Notes: generated by a model not told the origin, from the sequence alone. Counted from the stretch's first letter, positions 43,166 through 52,944 are shown. The stretch: 64,000 nucleotides of DNA from Serripes groenlandicus (GCA_031761405.1 JASEVX010000011.1:20425996-20489995), one strand, 5' to 3'. A program made the numbers and translations.

Positions 43166-43398
43166 TTAACCCTTTCCCCTCACATACAGACGCTTTCTGA
43201 AGCCTCTGCAGCAGACGACTTTTTGAAAACATTGTGGCATAAGAAGAAATTGCTCAATACGAGCAATTTCTCCTTTTGCTACAATGTTTTCCACTTTTAG
43301 TCCTATGTTATCCGTTCAATTATAGAGATTTTCTATTTTTTGACAAAATATGTTCAAAGTCGCCTGCTGCAGAATTGTCGTATGAGGGAAAGGGTTAA
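43166..43398 (+). mobile_element. MITE A
   Basis: TTAA both ends. The left end has an extra CA (cctttcccctcacatac). 43410-43551 after it is the right half of an older copy. Confidence 0.92.
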
Positions 43399-43543
43399 CC
43401 CGAGTTACAACATAATGAGCAATTTCTCATTTGGCCACAATGTTTTCAACTCGATCCAATAATTATACATTTTTAAAGATGTTCCATGTTTTTAAGTCGG
43501 CGTTTTCAAAGCCATATGCTGCATATTTGTTGTATGTGGGAAG

Positions 43544-44141
43544 GGTTCATCCAATACAAAAATAGTTTAAATCTCGAAAAATAAAGACACAATATTGATA
43601 CAGAGTTGAAAACATAGCCGGATAAATGTTTTCAAAAAATCATCTACAGTTAACCCTTTCCCACATATGGACGCTTTTTGACACATCTGCAGCAGACGAC
43701 TTTTGAAAACGTTGTGACAAAAGGAGAAATTTCTCAAAATGAACAATTATTCCCTTTTGCCACAATGTTTTCAACTCTTTTCAATAATTAAACTCTCATA
43801 TAATATAGAGATGTTTTTGCAAAGATGTTTTCAAAGTCGTCTGATGCAGATTTGCTGTATGCTGGAAATGGTTAACAATTCTTCAGCGGATGACTTTGAA
43901 CATATTTTGTACAAAAAATATAATCTCTATAATTGAATGGATAACCTATGACAAAAAGTGGAAAACATTGTGGCACAAGAAGAAATTGCTTGTTTTGAGG
44001 CATCATAAAGCGTCTATATGAGGGAAAGGGTTAACTGTAGATGATTTTTTGAAAACATTTATCCGGCTATGTTTTCAACTCTGTATCAATATTGTGTCTT
44101 TATTTTTCGAGATTTAAACTATTTTTGTATTGGATGAACCC
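43544..44141. repeat. Perfect inverted repeat of about 110 bp flanking two MITEs
   Basis: 43544-43653 (ttcatccaatacaaaaatag ... catctacagttaac) is repeated exactly in reverse at 44031-44141. Between the arms lie MITE B 43650-43875 and a shortened MITE A minus 43872-44034, sharing the TTAA at 43872. Confidence 0.85.
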
Positions 44142-44344
44142 TTTCCCACATACAACAAATCTGCAGATTTTTGAAAACATAGTGACAAAAGAAGAAATTG
44201 CTCAAAACGAGCAATTTCTCCTTTTGCCACAATGTTTTCCACTTTTAGTCATAGGTTATCCATTCAATTATAGAGATTTTCCATTTTTTGACAACATGTT
44301 CAAAGTCGTCTGCTGCAGAAATGTCGTATGAGGGAAAGGGATAA
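44133..44344 (+). mobile_element. Recombinant MITE: B left end, A body
   Basis: Left end ccctttcccacatacaacaa and atctgcag, then atttttgaaaacatagtgac and the rest of A to gagggaaaggg. The exchange point is at ctgcag. Confidence 0.85.
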
Positions 44345-44394
44345 AGAGTCAAGTTTATACTGTTGCATGTTATTGATTCAATGTCCCGTACAAC

Positions 44395-44575
44395 CTGTGA
44401 AAAAGACCACCCAAGGGAAAGATAACAATATGGTCTTTTTCACAGGTGGTCTTTTACTGTAGGGTCATTTTTTGCAGAAAATGAGTAATTTGGAAATTAA
44501 AAGTGTGGTTGCTATAGACAGGGGAATTGCTATACAAAAGTGGTATTTAGCACAGGTTTGACTGTATATTTTTCA
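44395..44575. repeat. CACAGGTTTGACTGTA repeat
   Basis: acctgtgaaaaagaccaccc faces tggtctttttcacaggtgg as a foldback. The copy then has ggttgctatagacaggggaa and ends cacaggtttgactgta. Related copies lie at 48.6, 49.0, 49.35 and 62.2-62.58 kb. Confidence 0.55.
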
Positions 44576-44867
44576 AGCCCTTTTTATCAGTTTCATCATT
44601 CAATTAGGTTGATTAAATTCTCATTACAGATAAAAAACTGTCTCTGTATAGATAATGTAGTTCTAGCAATTACTTCTGCTTGTCAATAAAGTGGTGATTT
44701 TATGAATCTGTTTTGTTGGTAAAAGTTGTTCTGTGTTATTGTGCATTCCTATCTCAGCTTTGTTGATAATAATGCTAGTAAAATGATAAATATTAGCAAT
44801 TGTTTTCAATCTGGTAATTTATCCATTTGTCCACTTCGGTAACAAAACCCAGCTATACAGTGATTAG
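44576..44867. other. No recognised feature
   Basis: AT-rich intron sequence. Confidence 0.35.
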
Positions 44868-45228
44868 AGTCACAGCGGTCATGCCCCTTGGGCAAGGGAC
44901 AATTTCCTAGCCTAGTACTGGTTTGTTGACACACATCCTCGGTACCCAGGCTATTCATAAAATATATGATACCCTGGGCAAATTGGCTGTAAAAATCTCG
45001 TACTCATGAATAATTTATGAGGTGGAATGCAGCCGCTTGATTGGCCGCCTGACACAAACCTCATGCGATACGAAAATTACAGTGTTGTTACGGAGGAAAT
45101 CGTGGTGCATGCTTTACGAAGTTTCGCTAGCCAATTTGCCCAGGGTATCATATATTTTATGAATAGCCTGGGTACCGAGGATGGTTGACACAGTGATCAT
45201 GAATAAGTGAACTGTTGCAGGGTTACCC
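44868..45228 (+). mobile_element. SINE3 interrupted by a MULE-like MITE
   Basis: Left part cttgggcaagggacaatttc to tagtactggtttgttgac. Right part gtgatcatgaataagtgaac. Head decayed. Confidence 0.75.
44934..45183. mobile_element. 250-bp MITE, 55-bp perfect TIRs, 9-bp target duplication
   Basis: The ends CATCCTCGGTACCCAGGCTA ... and its complement are identical for 55 bp. GTTGACACA flanks it at 44925-44933 and 45184-45192. A 9-bp duplication with long TIRs fits Mutator-like elements. The roughly 140-bp centre is non-coding. Confidence 0.9.
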
Positions 45229-45540
45229 TATTCTTGGACCTCTTCAAGGCATTTGATCTTATTAACCCTTTCGCACATGCAACTAATCTGCAGCAGACGA
45301 CTTTAAAACATCTTTGCAAAACAATAAAACATCTCTATAAAAATAGGTATAATAACAAAACAATGTTTTCAAAAGTTATCTACTGCAGAGGCGTCAGAAA
45401 GCATCTATATGTGGGAAAGGGTTAATCATAGTCTTCTCATTGAAAAACTTAAACGTTTCAGATTTTGCTTAATATCAATAAAATGGATGACTCCTTACTT
45501 AACTGGTCGCTTTAAAGTATTTCATGAAAATTATCATGTT
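45224..45540 (+). pseudogene. LINE reverse-transcriptase fragment split by MITE B
   Basis: Reads FLDLFKAFDLI before and NHSLLIEKLKRFRFCLISIK, then WMTPYLTGRFKVF, after the MITE. This is RT motif A (LDLxKAFD with a catalytic Asp) and the following region of jockey/CR1-like elements. The frame runs on across the insertion if the MITE and one TTAA are removed. Both ends are missing. Confidence 0.85.
45262..45425. mobile_element. MITE B inside the RT fragment, shortened
   Basis: TTAA both ends. The left hairpin arm is missing and the right end gtgggaaaggg is intact. Confidence 0.88.
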
Positions 45541-45714
45541 CAAGAGAAATATCTGCTGTCAAGGCATACATATATGAAGGCGCTATTTGCTCATTAGGAT
45601 CAATTTAACCCTTTTGCCACAGCATAATTTCAAATCTCAGATGCCCGGTAGAGGACTAGAGGATTTGAGGATGTGCAATACTCATCTTTTTTTAGAGCTC
45701 TGGATGCCTACAAA

Positions 45715-45793
45715 TCGATGGTTTCATGCAAAACAGTTGTAACTACATCTTGAACAAGATGTAGTTATACAACCGTTTTGCATGAAGCCCTCA
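45715..45793. mobile_element. 79-bp hairpin element
   Basis: ggtttcatgcaaaacagttg and taactacatcttg pair with caagatgtagttatacaacc and gttttgcatgaagcc. Terminal tcgatgg/ccctca. Related copies at 53652 and 60568. Confidence 0.8.
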
Positions 45794-45845
45794 AAATGCA
45801 TGTGGGTAAAAGGTTATAAAATTGTTTATGTCTGTCTATTTGTAG

Positions 45846-45985
45846 GGTGTAGAACATCTTAGTTGGCTGGGATTGTTTAAAGACATGAACTCAGGGACGT
45901 CGTTGCAGCCATTCTGGGAGAAAAGATCTCTGAACAAAATTGAAGATCATGTCAGCAAAGTGTTTGAAAAATTCCGTAAAATCAG
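45846..45985 (+). CDS. PDE9A: PDE9 exon 4 of window: WLGLFKD linker exon
   Basis: 140 nt between tatttgtag and gtcagt, phase 0 start, ending with two bases of a codon. It reads GVEHLSWLGLFKDMNSG... then a Lys/Glu-rich stretch ending VFEKFRKI. I do not recall an equivalent in human PDE9A, so this linker may be typical of invertebrate PDE9 proteins. It follows the 29-kb intron, so alternative or missed exons in between cannot be excluded, but the phases on both sides agree with a direct join. Confidence 0.85.
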
Positions 45986-46004
45986 GTCAGTTGGATTTGA
46001 TATT

Positions 46005-46551
46005 TAACTCTTATCCTATGTACAGAATGATGCTTAAATCTGATGCCTTGGCAGCAAAGAACTTTTGAAAACATTGGGACAAAAGGAGAAATAGCTCATG
46101 ATTAGCAATTTCTTCTTTTGTCACTTTGTTTTCTCTTTGCAGCGAATGACGACTTTTGAGAACATTGTAACAAAAGGAGAAATTGCTCATGATGAACAAT
46201 TTCCTCATTTGCCACAATGTTTCGACTCGATTTAACCCTTTCCCTCATACGACAATTCTGCAGCAGACGATTTTGAACGTATTTTGTCAAAAAAATAGAA
46301 AATCTCTATAATTGAATGGATAACCTAAGATAACAAGTGGAAAACATTGTGGCAAAAGGAGAAATTGCGCGTTTTGTGCAATTTCTTCTTTTGTCACTAT
46401 GTTTTCAAAAAGCCGTCTGCTACTGCAAAGGCGTCAGAAAGCGTCTATATGAGGGAAAGGGTTAATCATAATACCTTAATTTACAGAGACTTTTCATGTT
46501 TTTGCCTGTATATTTTCAAAGTCAGATTTGTTGTATGTGGGAAAGGGTTAA
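46005..46551. mobile_element. MITE remnants and MITE B host of MITE A minus (46232-46465)
   Basis: 46005-46135 and 46140-46231 are left/central B pieces. The A copy has TTAA at both ends and cgtctgctactgc with 3 extra bases. The B right part is 46466-46551 (gtgggaaagggTTAA). Confidence 0.8.
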
Positions 46552-46593
46552 AATATCTGCAATGTAATAACATGACAAAATGGCCCTGAACTT

Positions 46594-46792
46594 GGATGAA
46601 TGAATGAATGAATGAATGTATATTGTTTTATGGCGCATCGACAGCTAAGGTCATTTAGCGCGCAATTAAATTTAATTATTCATGATCCCTTGGTAAACAA
46701 ACCAGTACTAGGCTAGAAAATGTGCCTTGCCCAAGGGCACTCCACCATGACCGTAGTGCCGCGACTGGTGATCGAACCCGCCCTGATCTTGA
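46594..46792 (-). mobile_element. SINE3 minus, full length
   Basis: (gaat)n tail, atcccttggtaaacaaacca, gccttgcccaagggcactcc and ggtgatcgaaccc. Confidence 0.85.
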
Positions 46793-46889
46793 ACTGTGGA
46801 ATACACATTCCTTATTTAGGTCGAAAATATTCTGACAAAAAAAAGAAATGGTTTAGTATTAGCAATTATCTTCTTGCAACAATGTCTTC

Positions 46890-47119
46890 TTAACCCTTTC
46901 CCTCATATAGACGCTTTCTGACGCCTCTCCAGCAGACGACTTTTTGAAAACATAGTGACAAAAGAAGAAATTGCACAAAACATGCAATTTCTCCTTTTAC
47001 CACAATGTTTTCCACTTTTTGTCATAGGTTATCCATTCAATTTTGGAGATTTTCTATTTTTTGACAAAATACGTTCAAAGTCGTCTGCTGCAGAATTGTC
47101 GTATGAGGGAAAGGGTTAA
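46890..47119 (+). mobile_element. MITE A
   Basis: TTAA both ends. The right TTAA is shared with the B-type left end at 47116. Confidence 0.93.
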
Positions 47120-47489
47120 CCCTTTCCCGAATACATCAAATCTGTGGCAGTCGACTTTGAAAACACCTCCTCAAGATCTGGAAAGTCTCTACAATTAAAT
47201 GAAGGAATACTTACTGAAAAAATTGAAAACAATGTGGCAAAAAGGGGAAATTGCTTGTTTGGAGCAATTTCTCCTTATGTCATAATGTTTTCAAAGGTTG
47301 TCTGCTGCAGATGTGTCAAATGGCATGCGGAGAAGTGGGCATTGAGTTGTAAGGGAGATATATTTTGGGTAAAAGACATCCTTAAGTAAGCCCTCTGCTT
47401 CCGCAGATTTATTCTCTGTTGCTTTTTTACATCAGTTTATCCATAAATGGTCACAACAAGTCGCCCACTTGCGGAAAAAAGGCTTTATA
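47116..47489. repeat. MITE B left part and source-like copy of the permuted segment
   Basis: 47116-47242 is a B left part (cccgaatacatcaaatctgt). 47251-47482 carries the hairpin remnant, ggcatgcggagaagtgggca and aagtcgcccacttgcgg. The same material is rotated at 41222-41486. Confidence 0.7.
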
Positions 47490-47689
47490 TCTCATTTATA
47501 TTCATAGGAGATTAATGTGGGATGGGTCTCTTTTTTTCGGATTAATCCCATCAAAGCTTTAGTACGTCTGGAAATTTCTAGAGCTGAAATCATCATTTCT
47601 TATCAAAAGCCTATGTTGTGGATATTTCTAAGAAATTGTTACTGCGAGATAGTTTGAACAAACACATTCAATTTATATACCGCCTTGGT

Positions 47690-48004
47690 GGTGTAGCTTT
47701 ACTTTTCGGAGAATATGAGAGCTATGTTACTCATGTTGCCGTCGGTGCCACACCTTGGTTATGGTTATGCATGCAAGTACATATATTACACCATTGCTAA
47801 GTTACTTCTAGATGTACTGCATTGAAACTTTCTATAAGGCTACCGAACTATCCCACCTCTGTGTAAATAATCAAGTTAGCTAACTCTATCCTGCATATGA
47901 TGCAAATTATGGCCCTTAATTTTACTTAAGAAATTCTGGTAAAGTTATATGTGCTACTACATTAAGAGTCCATAATTATCTCAGTAACTAATTGATGCAT
48001 TGCA
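47690..48004 (+). repeat. Helentron core fragment
   Basis: gccacaccttggttatggtt, gcatgcaagtacatatatta and gcaaattatggcccttaatt are typical core phrases. No termini. 47490-47689 before it shows nothing. Confidence 0.5.
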
Positions 48005-48206
48005 TTAACACTTTCCCTCATATAGACGCTTTCTGACGCCACTGCAGCAGACGGCTTTTTGAAAACATAGTGATTTCTCCTTTTGTCACAATGTGTTCCA
48101 CTTTTAGTTCATAGGTTACCCATTCAATTATAGAGATTTACTATATTTTGACAAAATTTGTTCAAAGTCGTCTGCTGCAGAATTGTCGTATGAGGGAAAG
48201 GGTTAA
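48005..48206 (+). mobile_element. MITE A with internal deletion
   Basis: TTAA both ends. The left hairpin arm is missing between catagtga and tttctccttttg. Confidence 0.92.
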
Positions 48207-48382
48207 ATCTTTATAAAATCCTTCCTAACCATCTAGCAGCTAAAGCAAAATATATAAAGTCAAGTCATTAAAGTCCCACAATGCTTTTTTAAAATTCATT
48301 CCACAAAACTGAGATTCAGAGAGGTCGATAGCCTCTAAACATATAAACTTATAAGTATCTTGAATGTTTACTTATTTTCCAG

Positions 48383-48524
48383 TCAGGTACAAATAACAGA
48401 AGAGGTGCGGCAGTACTTGCGGAAGCCTACGTTCGACAATTGGCAATGGGACGACCCGGAGATGCTCGTTCTCCTTCAACAGATGTATATAGATCTCGGA
48501 TTTCTAAACAAATTTAACATAGAG
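48383..48524 (+). CDS. PDE9A: PDE9 exon 5 of window: catalytic domain entry
   Basis: 142 nt. The acceptor is the first of two nearby AGs (ttttccag before TCAGGTAC). Using the AG four bases later would hit a stop in the required frame. It reads QVQITEEVRQYLRKPTFDNW, then DDPEMLVLLQQMYIDLGFLNKFNIE, and ends in phase 0 at gtaaac. KPTFDNW and MYxDLGF are landmarks of the first helices of the PDE9 catalytic domain. A duplicated intronic block starts about 55 bp downstream. Confidence 0.95.
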
Positions 48525-48730
48525 GTAAACACACTTAAAACAGGTCTCCCATCTGCTTTGTGTAACTTATGCCTTGTTAATTCCCTGAAGCTGGTGACCG
48601 TTGATGGCTTTTACTACTGGGACCTGTTGAAGAAGTAAAAAGGTGAACCTGTGATTAAGACCACCTGGGAATAGCAATTCCCTGTCTATAGCAACCACAC
48701 TTTGAGTTTCCCAAAATATTAATTTTCTGT

Positions 48731-48960
48731 ATAACTCTTTCCCTCATATAGACGCTTTCTGACGCCTCTGCAGCAGACGGCTTTTTGAAAACATAGTGAC
48801 AAAAAAAAAAATTGCACAAAACATGAAATTTCTCCTTTTGGCACAATGCTTTCCACTTTTTGTCATAGGTTATCAATTCAATTATGGAGATTTTCTATTT
48901 TTTGACAAAATACGTTCAATGTCGTCTGCTGCAGAATTGTCGTATGAGGGAAAGGGTTAA
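48731..48960 (+). mobile_element. MITE A, first of the duplicated pair
   Basis: ATAA left with actctttccc, TTAA right. The hairpin arm is an A run (acaaaaaaaaaaattgc). Confidence 0.9.
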
Positions 48961-49113
48961 TTCCCTGAAGCTGGTGACCTTTGATGGCTTCAACTACTGG
49001 GACCTGTTGAAGAAAAAAAAGGTGAACCTGTGCTTAAGACCACCTGGGAATAGCAATTCCCTGTCTATAGCAACCACACTTTGAGTTTCCCAAAAATACT
49101 AATTTTCTGTATT

Positions 49114-49343
49114 TTATCCCTTTCCCTCATATAGACGCTTTCTGACGCCTCTGCAGCAGACGGCTATTTGAAAACATAGTGCCAAAAGAAGAAATTGCAC
49201 AAAACGTGCAATTTCTCCTTTTGCCACAATGTTTTCCACTTTTTGTCGTAGGTTATCCATTCAATTGTTGAGATTTTCTATTTTGTGACAAAATATGTTC
49301 AAAGTCGTCTGCTGCAGAATTGTCGTATGAGGGAAAGGGATAA
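49114..49343 (+). mobile_element. MITE A, second of the duplicated pair
   Basis: TTAT left and ATAA right, with ends tccctttccc and gggaaaggga. Confidence 0.9.
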
Positions 49344-49486
49344 ATGACCCTGCAATTATTAAAGACCACCTGTTAACAAAGTCCAGATTTTTCACTTCCA
49401 ATGGGTTGTCTTATAAACACGGGTTGCCGGCTATAAACTAACTTTTTGAGACCTAGTCGCTTGTTATATGTGAGTAACTATCTCCT

Positions 49487-50275
49487 TTCCCACATTTTGA
49501 CACATCTGCAGCAGACGACTTTTGAAAACGTTGTGGCAAAAGAAGAAATGGCTCAATGTTTTCAAATCTTAGTCAATTATCATTTTTTCGTTTAATGAGC
49601 TCTTTTATACTTTTTGTCTAGATGTTTTAAAAGTCGTCTAGTGCAGATTTGTTGTATGTGGGAAAGGTATATCTATTATTCTATTTTCCTGTATCAAATA
49701 TCTAATAGTCATTTAACTAAAGTCTTGTTCCAGACACTTACATTTCTTGATATAGAAAAAAACTTAGAAAGTTTTATTTAATCAGGTGAGTGATATAGAA
49801 CCATCATATTTCTCTTGTTTTCATTTGTCTTTGGTGCACTAATTTCTGAAAAACAAAGGTTTTATTTAACCCTTTCCCACAAATAGACGCTTTCTGACGC
49901 CTCTGCAGCTGACGACTTTTGAAACCATTAATTGTGACTTCTCCTTTCGCCACAATGTTTTCAACTTTTTTCAAATATCACACCTTCATTTATGGGGATT
50001 TTCCATATGTTTGTCTAGATGTTTTCAAAGTCGTCTGCTGCAGATTTGTTGTATGTGAGAAAGGTAGATCTATTATTTTATTTTCCTGTAACAAATATTT
50101 AATGGTAATTAAGTCATTTCAAGTCTTGTTCCAGACACTTACATTTCTTAATATAGAAAAAAAATAAGAAAGTTTTATTTAATCAGGTGAGTGATATAGG
50201 ACCATCATATTTCTCTTGTTTTAATTTGTCTTTCAATTTAGATGCACTAATTTCTGTGTAAGGAATAAGTGGTTT
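49487..50275. repeat. Second tandem duplication: MITE B plus Helentron end, twice
   Basis: The units 49487-49863 and 49865-50275 each hold a MITE B (49487-49672, 49865-50066), then gtcttgttccagacacttac and a Helentron-like 3' end (aatcaggtgagtgatatag, catcatatttctcttgttt). Confidence 0.75.
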
Positions 50276-50312
50276 TTATACGGTTTCATTAAGACACTTC
50301 CTGATCAACACT

Positions 50313-50524
50313 TTAACCCTTTCCCACATAACTGCAGCAGACAACTTTGAAAACATACCCGAAAAATTGGAAACTCTATTTATAAACGAAAGTACAACAA
50401 CTGAATAGAGTTGAAAACATGCTGACAAAAGGAAGAAATTGCTTGTTTTGTCGACATGTTTTTAAATAGCATGTCTGCTGCAGTATGTGGCTTCAGAAAG
50501 CGTCTATTTGAGGGAAATGGTTAA
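50313..50524. mobile_element. MITE B
   Basis: TTAA both ends. Left side shortened (cccacataactgcagcag). Right end gagggaaatgg. Confidence 0.8.
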
Positions 50525-51455
50525 TTGGAATCTGTGGCAATTAGATCTTATCAGATGTAAAATCGATCAACGGAGGCTCCGAATAGATGTATTTTTACAC
50601 CATATTTATCATGATCATGATCTACAATTTTTAATTGAAATATTTGATGATGGTTACCAATGTAAATGGAAATTAGGTGATAAAAAATTTAATTTACTCT
50701 CAAATGCTGATTTCTGTTTACTCGCGATTTAATCCTGTTGTATTAGAACTTTTGAAGACAAGATGAAAATGGAGAAATTTCTCATTTTCAGTAACTAAGC
50801 ACCCCTTCAGAAAAGGAATAGAATGCTTATTCTCACTGTTTTAAATATTCCCACCAAAATTTGTATAGCGGGATTTTTTTAACAAACACAAAGACGGAAA
50901 AATGCGTCAATTTGTTCATGAAATCAATTTTCCTTTTTTTTTTTAATCGTAGATAGGACACTGTTATTGTCCTTCTGGTTTCTCTAATATGATATTTTTT
51001 TATTTATTTTTTTAAAAGTGAAGTTGCACGTATCCCATCAGTCAGCAAGCTTTTTTTGTGGAAAATTTAGAAAAAGTCAAAATAGCTAAAAATAGCAACT
51101 TCTTCTGGCCAATACTTCAAAGCGGACACCCCTTAAATACTGATGTTATATGATATTTTTAGAGTTGGCAACTTTTAGAGAAAAAATGTTGCATCAAGGA
51201 AGTTTGAAGTATAATTTTGATACAGTGTTGAAGACTGTTGGAAGATGGCAATGTTGCTTATCGGGTAAAATATCTCCCTATCTCCAGAGGACATGATTTG
51301 GATGAGTTAATTTGCCTTTAACCAACAACATGTTTCTTATAACTCGTCTTAACCCTTTGTTGTTGGTACTCAAAAGAATGAGATGATTCTTTTGAGATCC
51401 AGCCACAACATAGGGTATTAGTGGGTCAAATAAAGATTTTAGAACCTGCCCCTCA
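50525..51455. other. Unassigned; short open frame at 50525-50732
   Basis: 50525-50732 reads NLWQLDLIRCKIDQRRLRID, then VFLHHIYHDHDLQFLIEIFD, and ends in a stop. It could be a transposon remnant; no splice signals support a PDE9 exon. 50735-51350 is AT-rich without features. 51370-51400 has a short inverted repeat (caaaagaatgag / atgattcttttg). Confidence 0.3.
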
Positions 51456-51457
51456 TA

Positions 51458-52120
51458 CCTTTACCTCATAGACGCATCTGTATCAGATGTCTTTTAAAAT
51501 CATTGTCACAAAACGAAAATTGCTCATCATGAGCAATTCCTCCTTTTGCCACACTGTTTTCAACTCTATTCAATGAATATACTTTCATTTAAGGGAGATC
51601 AACCATTATAAGTTTTACCTAGAATTTTTCAAAGTCGTCTGCTGCAACAGTATTGTATGTGGGAAAGGGTTATTTGGAGCTCTGATATAAATCACACAAT
51701 GTTTTAGAAAGGAGTTGTCTGCTGCAGAGGCATTTCTAGTCTCATCTGTGTCAGGGACTGGGTTCAATAAGCCTATCAGTGGAATATATGTTGCATGTCT
51801 GGAAGTTTGAAATTCCTGAAATTTCAGACCGAATTTAAGATCTTGATTTGACTGTATTTCCCTGTGGAGATTTGATTTGACATTTCCTGATTGTAAGACT
51901 TTACTAAAACTTTATACCATGTACAACAAATTTGCTGCAGACGACTTTGAAAGGCGCTCGATCAGTAAAAGAATGGAAAATCTCTATAAATGAAAATATG
52001 ATTATTGAATAAGGTTTAAAACATTGTTGCAAAAGGAGAAATATTTCTTTTATGAGAAAATTTATCCCTTAGCCTCGATCTTTTCAAAAGGCGTCTGCTG
52101 CAAATACAAAATATTATCAA
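51458..52120. mobile_element. MITE B copies (51458-51673, 51908-52120) and a fragment at 51697
   Basis: The first lacks a clear left terminus and has right TTAT and hairpin aaattgctcatcatgagcaatt. The second is decayed at both ends. 52121-52444 after them holds only a MITE scrap at 52360. Confidence 0.6.
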
Positions 52121-52444
52121 ATCTATCATTTCCAGTGCATCCTATACACATTTACAATGAATTTAAACTTGAATGTCATATTATTCAATGCATTCTGGTG
52201 AAGGTATACAATAACTGATAGGCAAACAAAATGTTTTTGGGGACTATTTGATCAGCATGGTCGCTGGATGCTTTTGGCGTTATTAGACCTAAAGAAAAAC
52301 TTGAAAAAAAAGAAATTGAGTGAATAAGTTGTATAAAATGGAAGAAAAAATGTATTGCTATTAAGTAGATTTGAAAACATTTTGTCATCAATCTACCTGC
52401 TGCAGATGCATCAAAACAGATCTGCATGTTGACAAAATGTTGAA

Positions 52445-52684
52445 TTAACCCTTTCCCACATATAATAAATCTGCAGCAGGTAGTGACTCTGAAATTATCA
52501 AGTCCAATGAATAGGAAACCTCTATAAATGATAGTATGATTATTAAATGGAGTTGGAAATCAAAGTGGCAAATGGAGAAATTGCTCATTATGAGCAATTT
52601 ATATTTTTGCCACCTTTGATTTCAAAATTCTACTGCTGCAGAGGCATCAGAAAGCAACTATATAATTATGTGGGAAAGGGTTAA
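52445..52684. mobile_element. MITE B upstream of exon 6
   Basis: TTAA both ends. Hairpin aaattgctcattatgagcaattt. Ends 40 bp before the exon 6 acceptor. Confidence 0.85.
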
Positions 52685-52724
52685 ATTGATTAACGTAATA
52701 CATTTTACTATTGTTTATTTTCAG

Positions 52725-52820
52725 CTGCCCGTGTTACAGAATTGGTTGTTTGAAATTTATAAATGCTATAATCCAGTGCCTTTCCACAATTTTAAACACT
52801 GTTTTATGGTAACACAAATG
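52725..52820 (+). CDS. PDE9A: PDE9 exon 6 of window: HNxxH catalytic motif
   Basis: 96 nt, 32 whole codons, between tattttcag and gtaggt. It reads LPVLQNWLFEIYKCYNPVPF, then HNFKHCFMVTQM. The first His of HNFKH corresponds to the catalytic general acid and the second to a metal ligand of class I phosphodiesterases. All expected residues are present. Confidence 0.96.
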
Positions 52821-52944
52821 GTAGGTATCTTTTACCTATGTTTCCCTATTAGCTCATATGATATTATATTTTATTTGTCATCAACCAGATGGCGTGCACA
52901 TTCTTATTTCAGTCTGCAGTTTTGTGTATATCGTTCCCCGACAT

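Larger units (their letters stand above)
48579..49343 (+). repeat. Tandem duplication of a roughly 380-bp unit, each with a MITE A
   Basis: ttaattccctgaagctggtg begins both units (48579, 48957). Each continues through gggacctgttgaagaa and agcaattccctgtctatagc and ends with a MITE A (48731-48960 and 49114-49343). The MITEs differ by several bases. Confidence 0.8.

Noticed and set aside
48560..48638. Possible alternative exon NSLKLVTVDGFYYWDLLKK after exon 5
   Set aside because: It lies in a duplicated intronic repeat (second copy at 48957), has no acceptor of its own, and does not match PDE9, whose sequence continues directly from exon 5 to exon 6.
52120..52200. Candidate exon after ttccag near 52134
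   Set aside because: Short, no PDE9 similarity, and exon 5 to exon 6 is already continuous.
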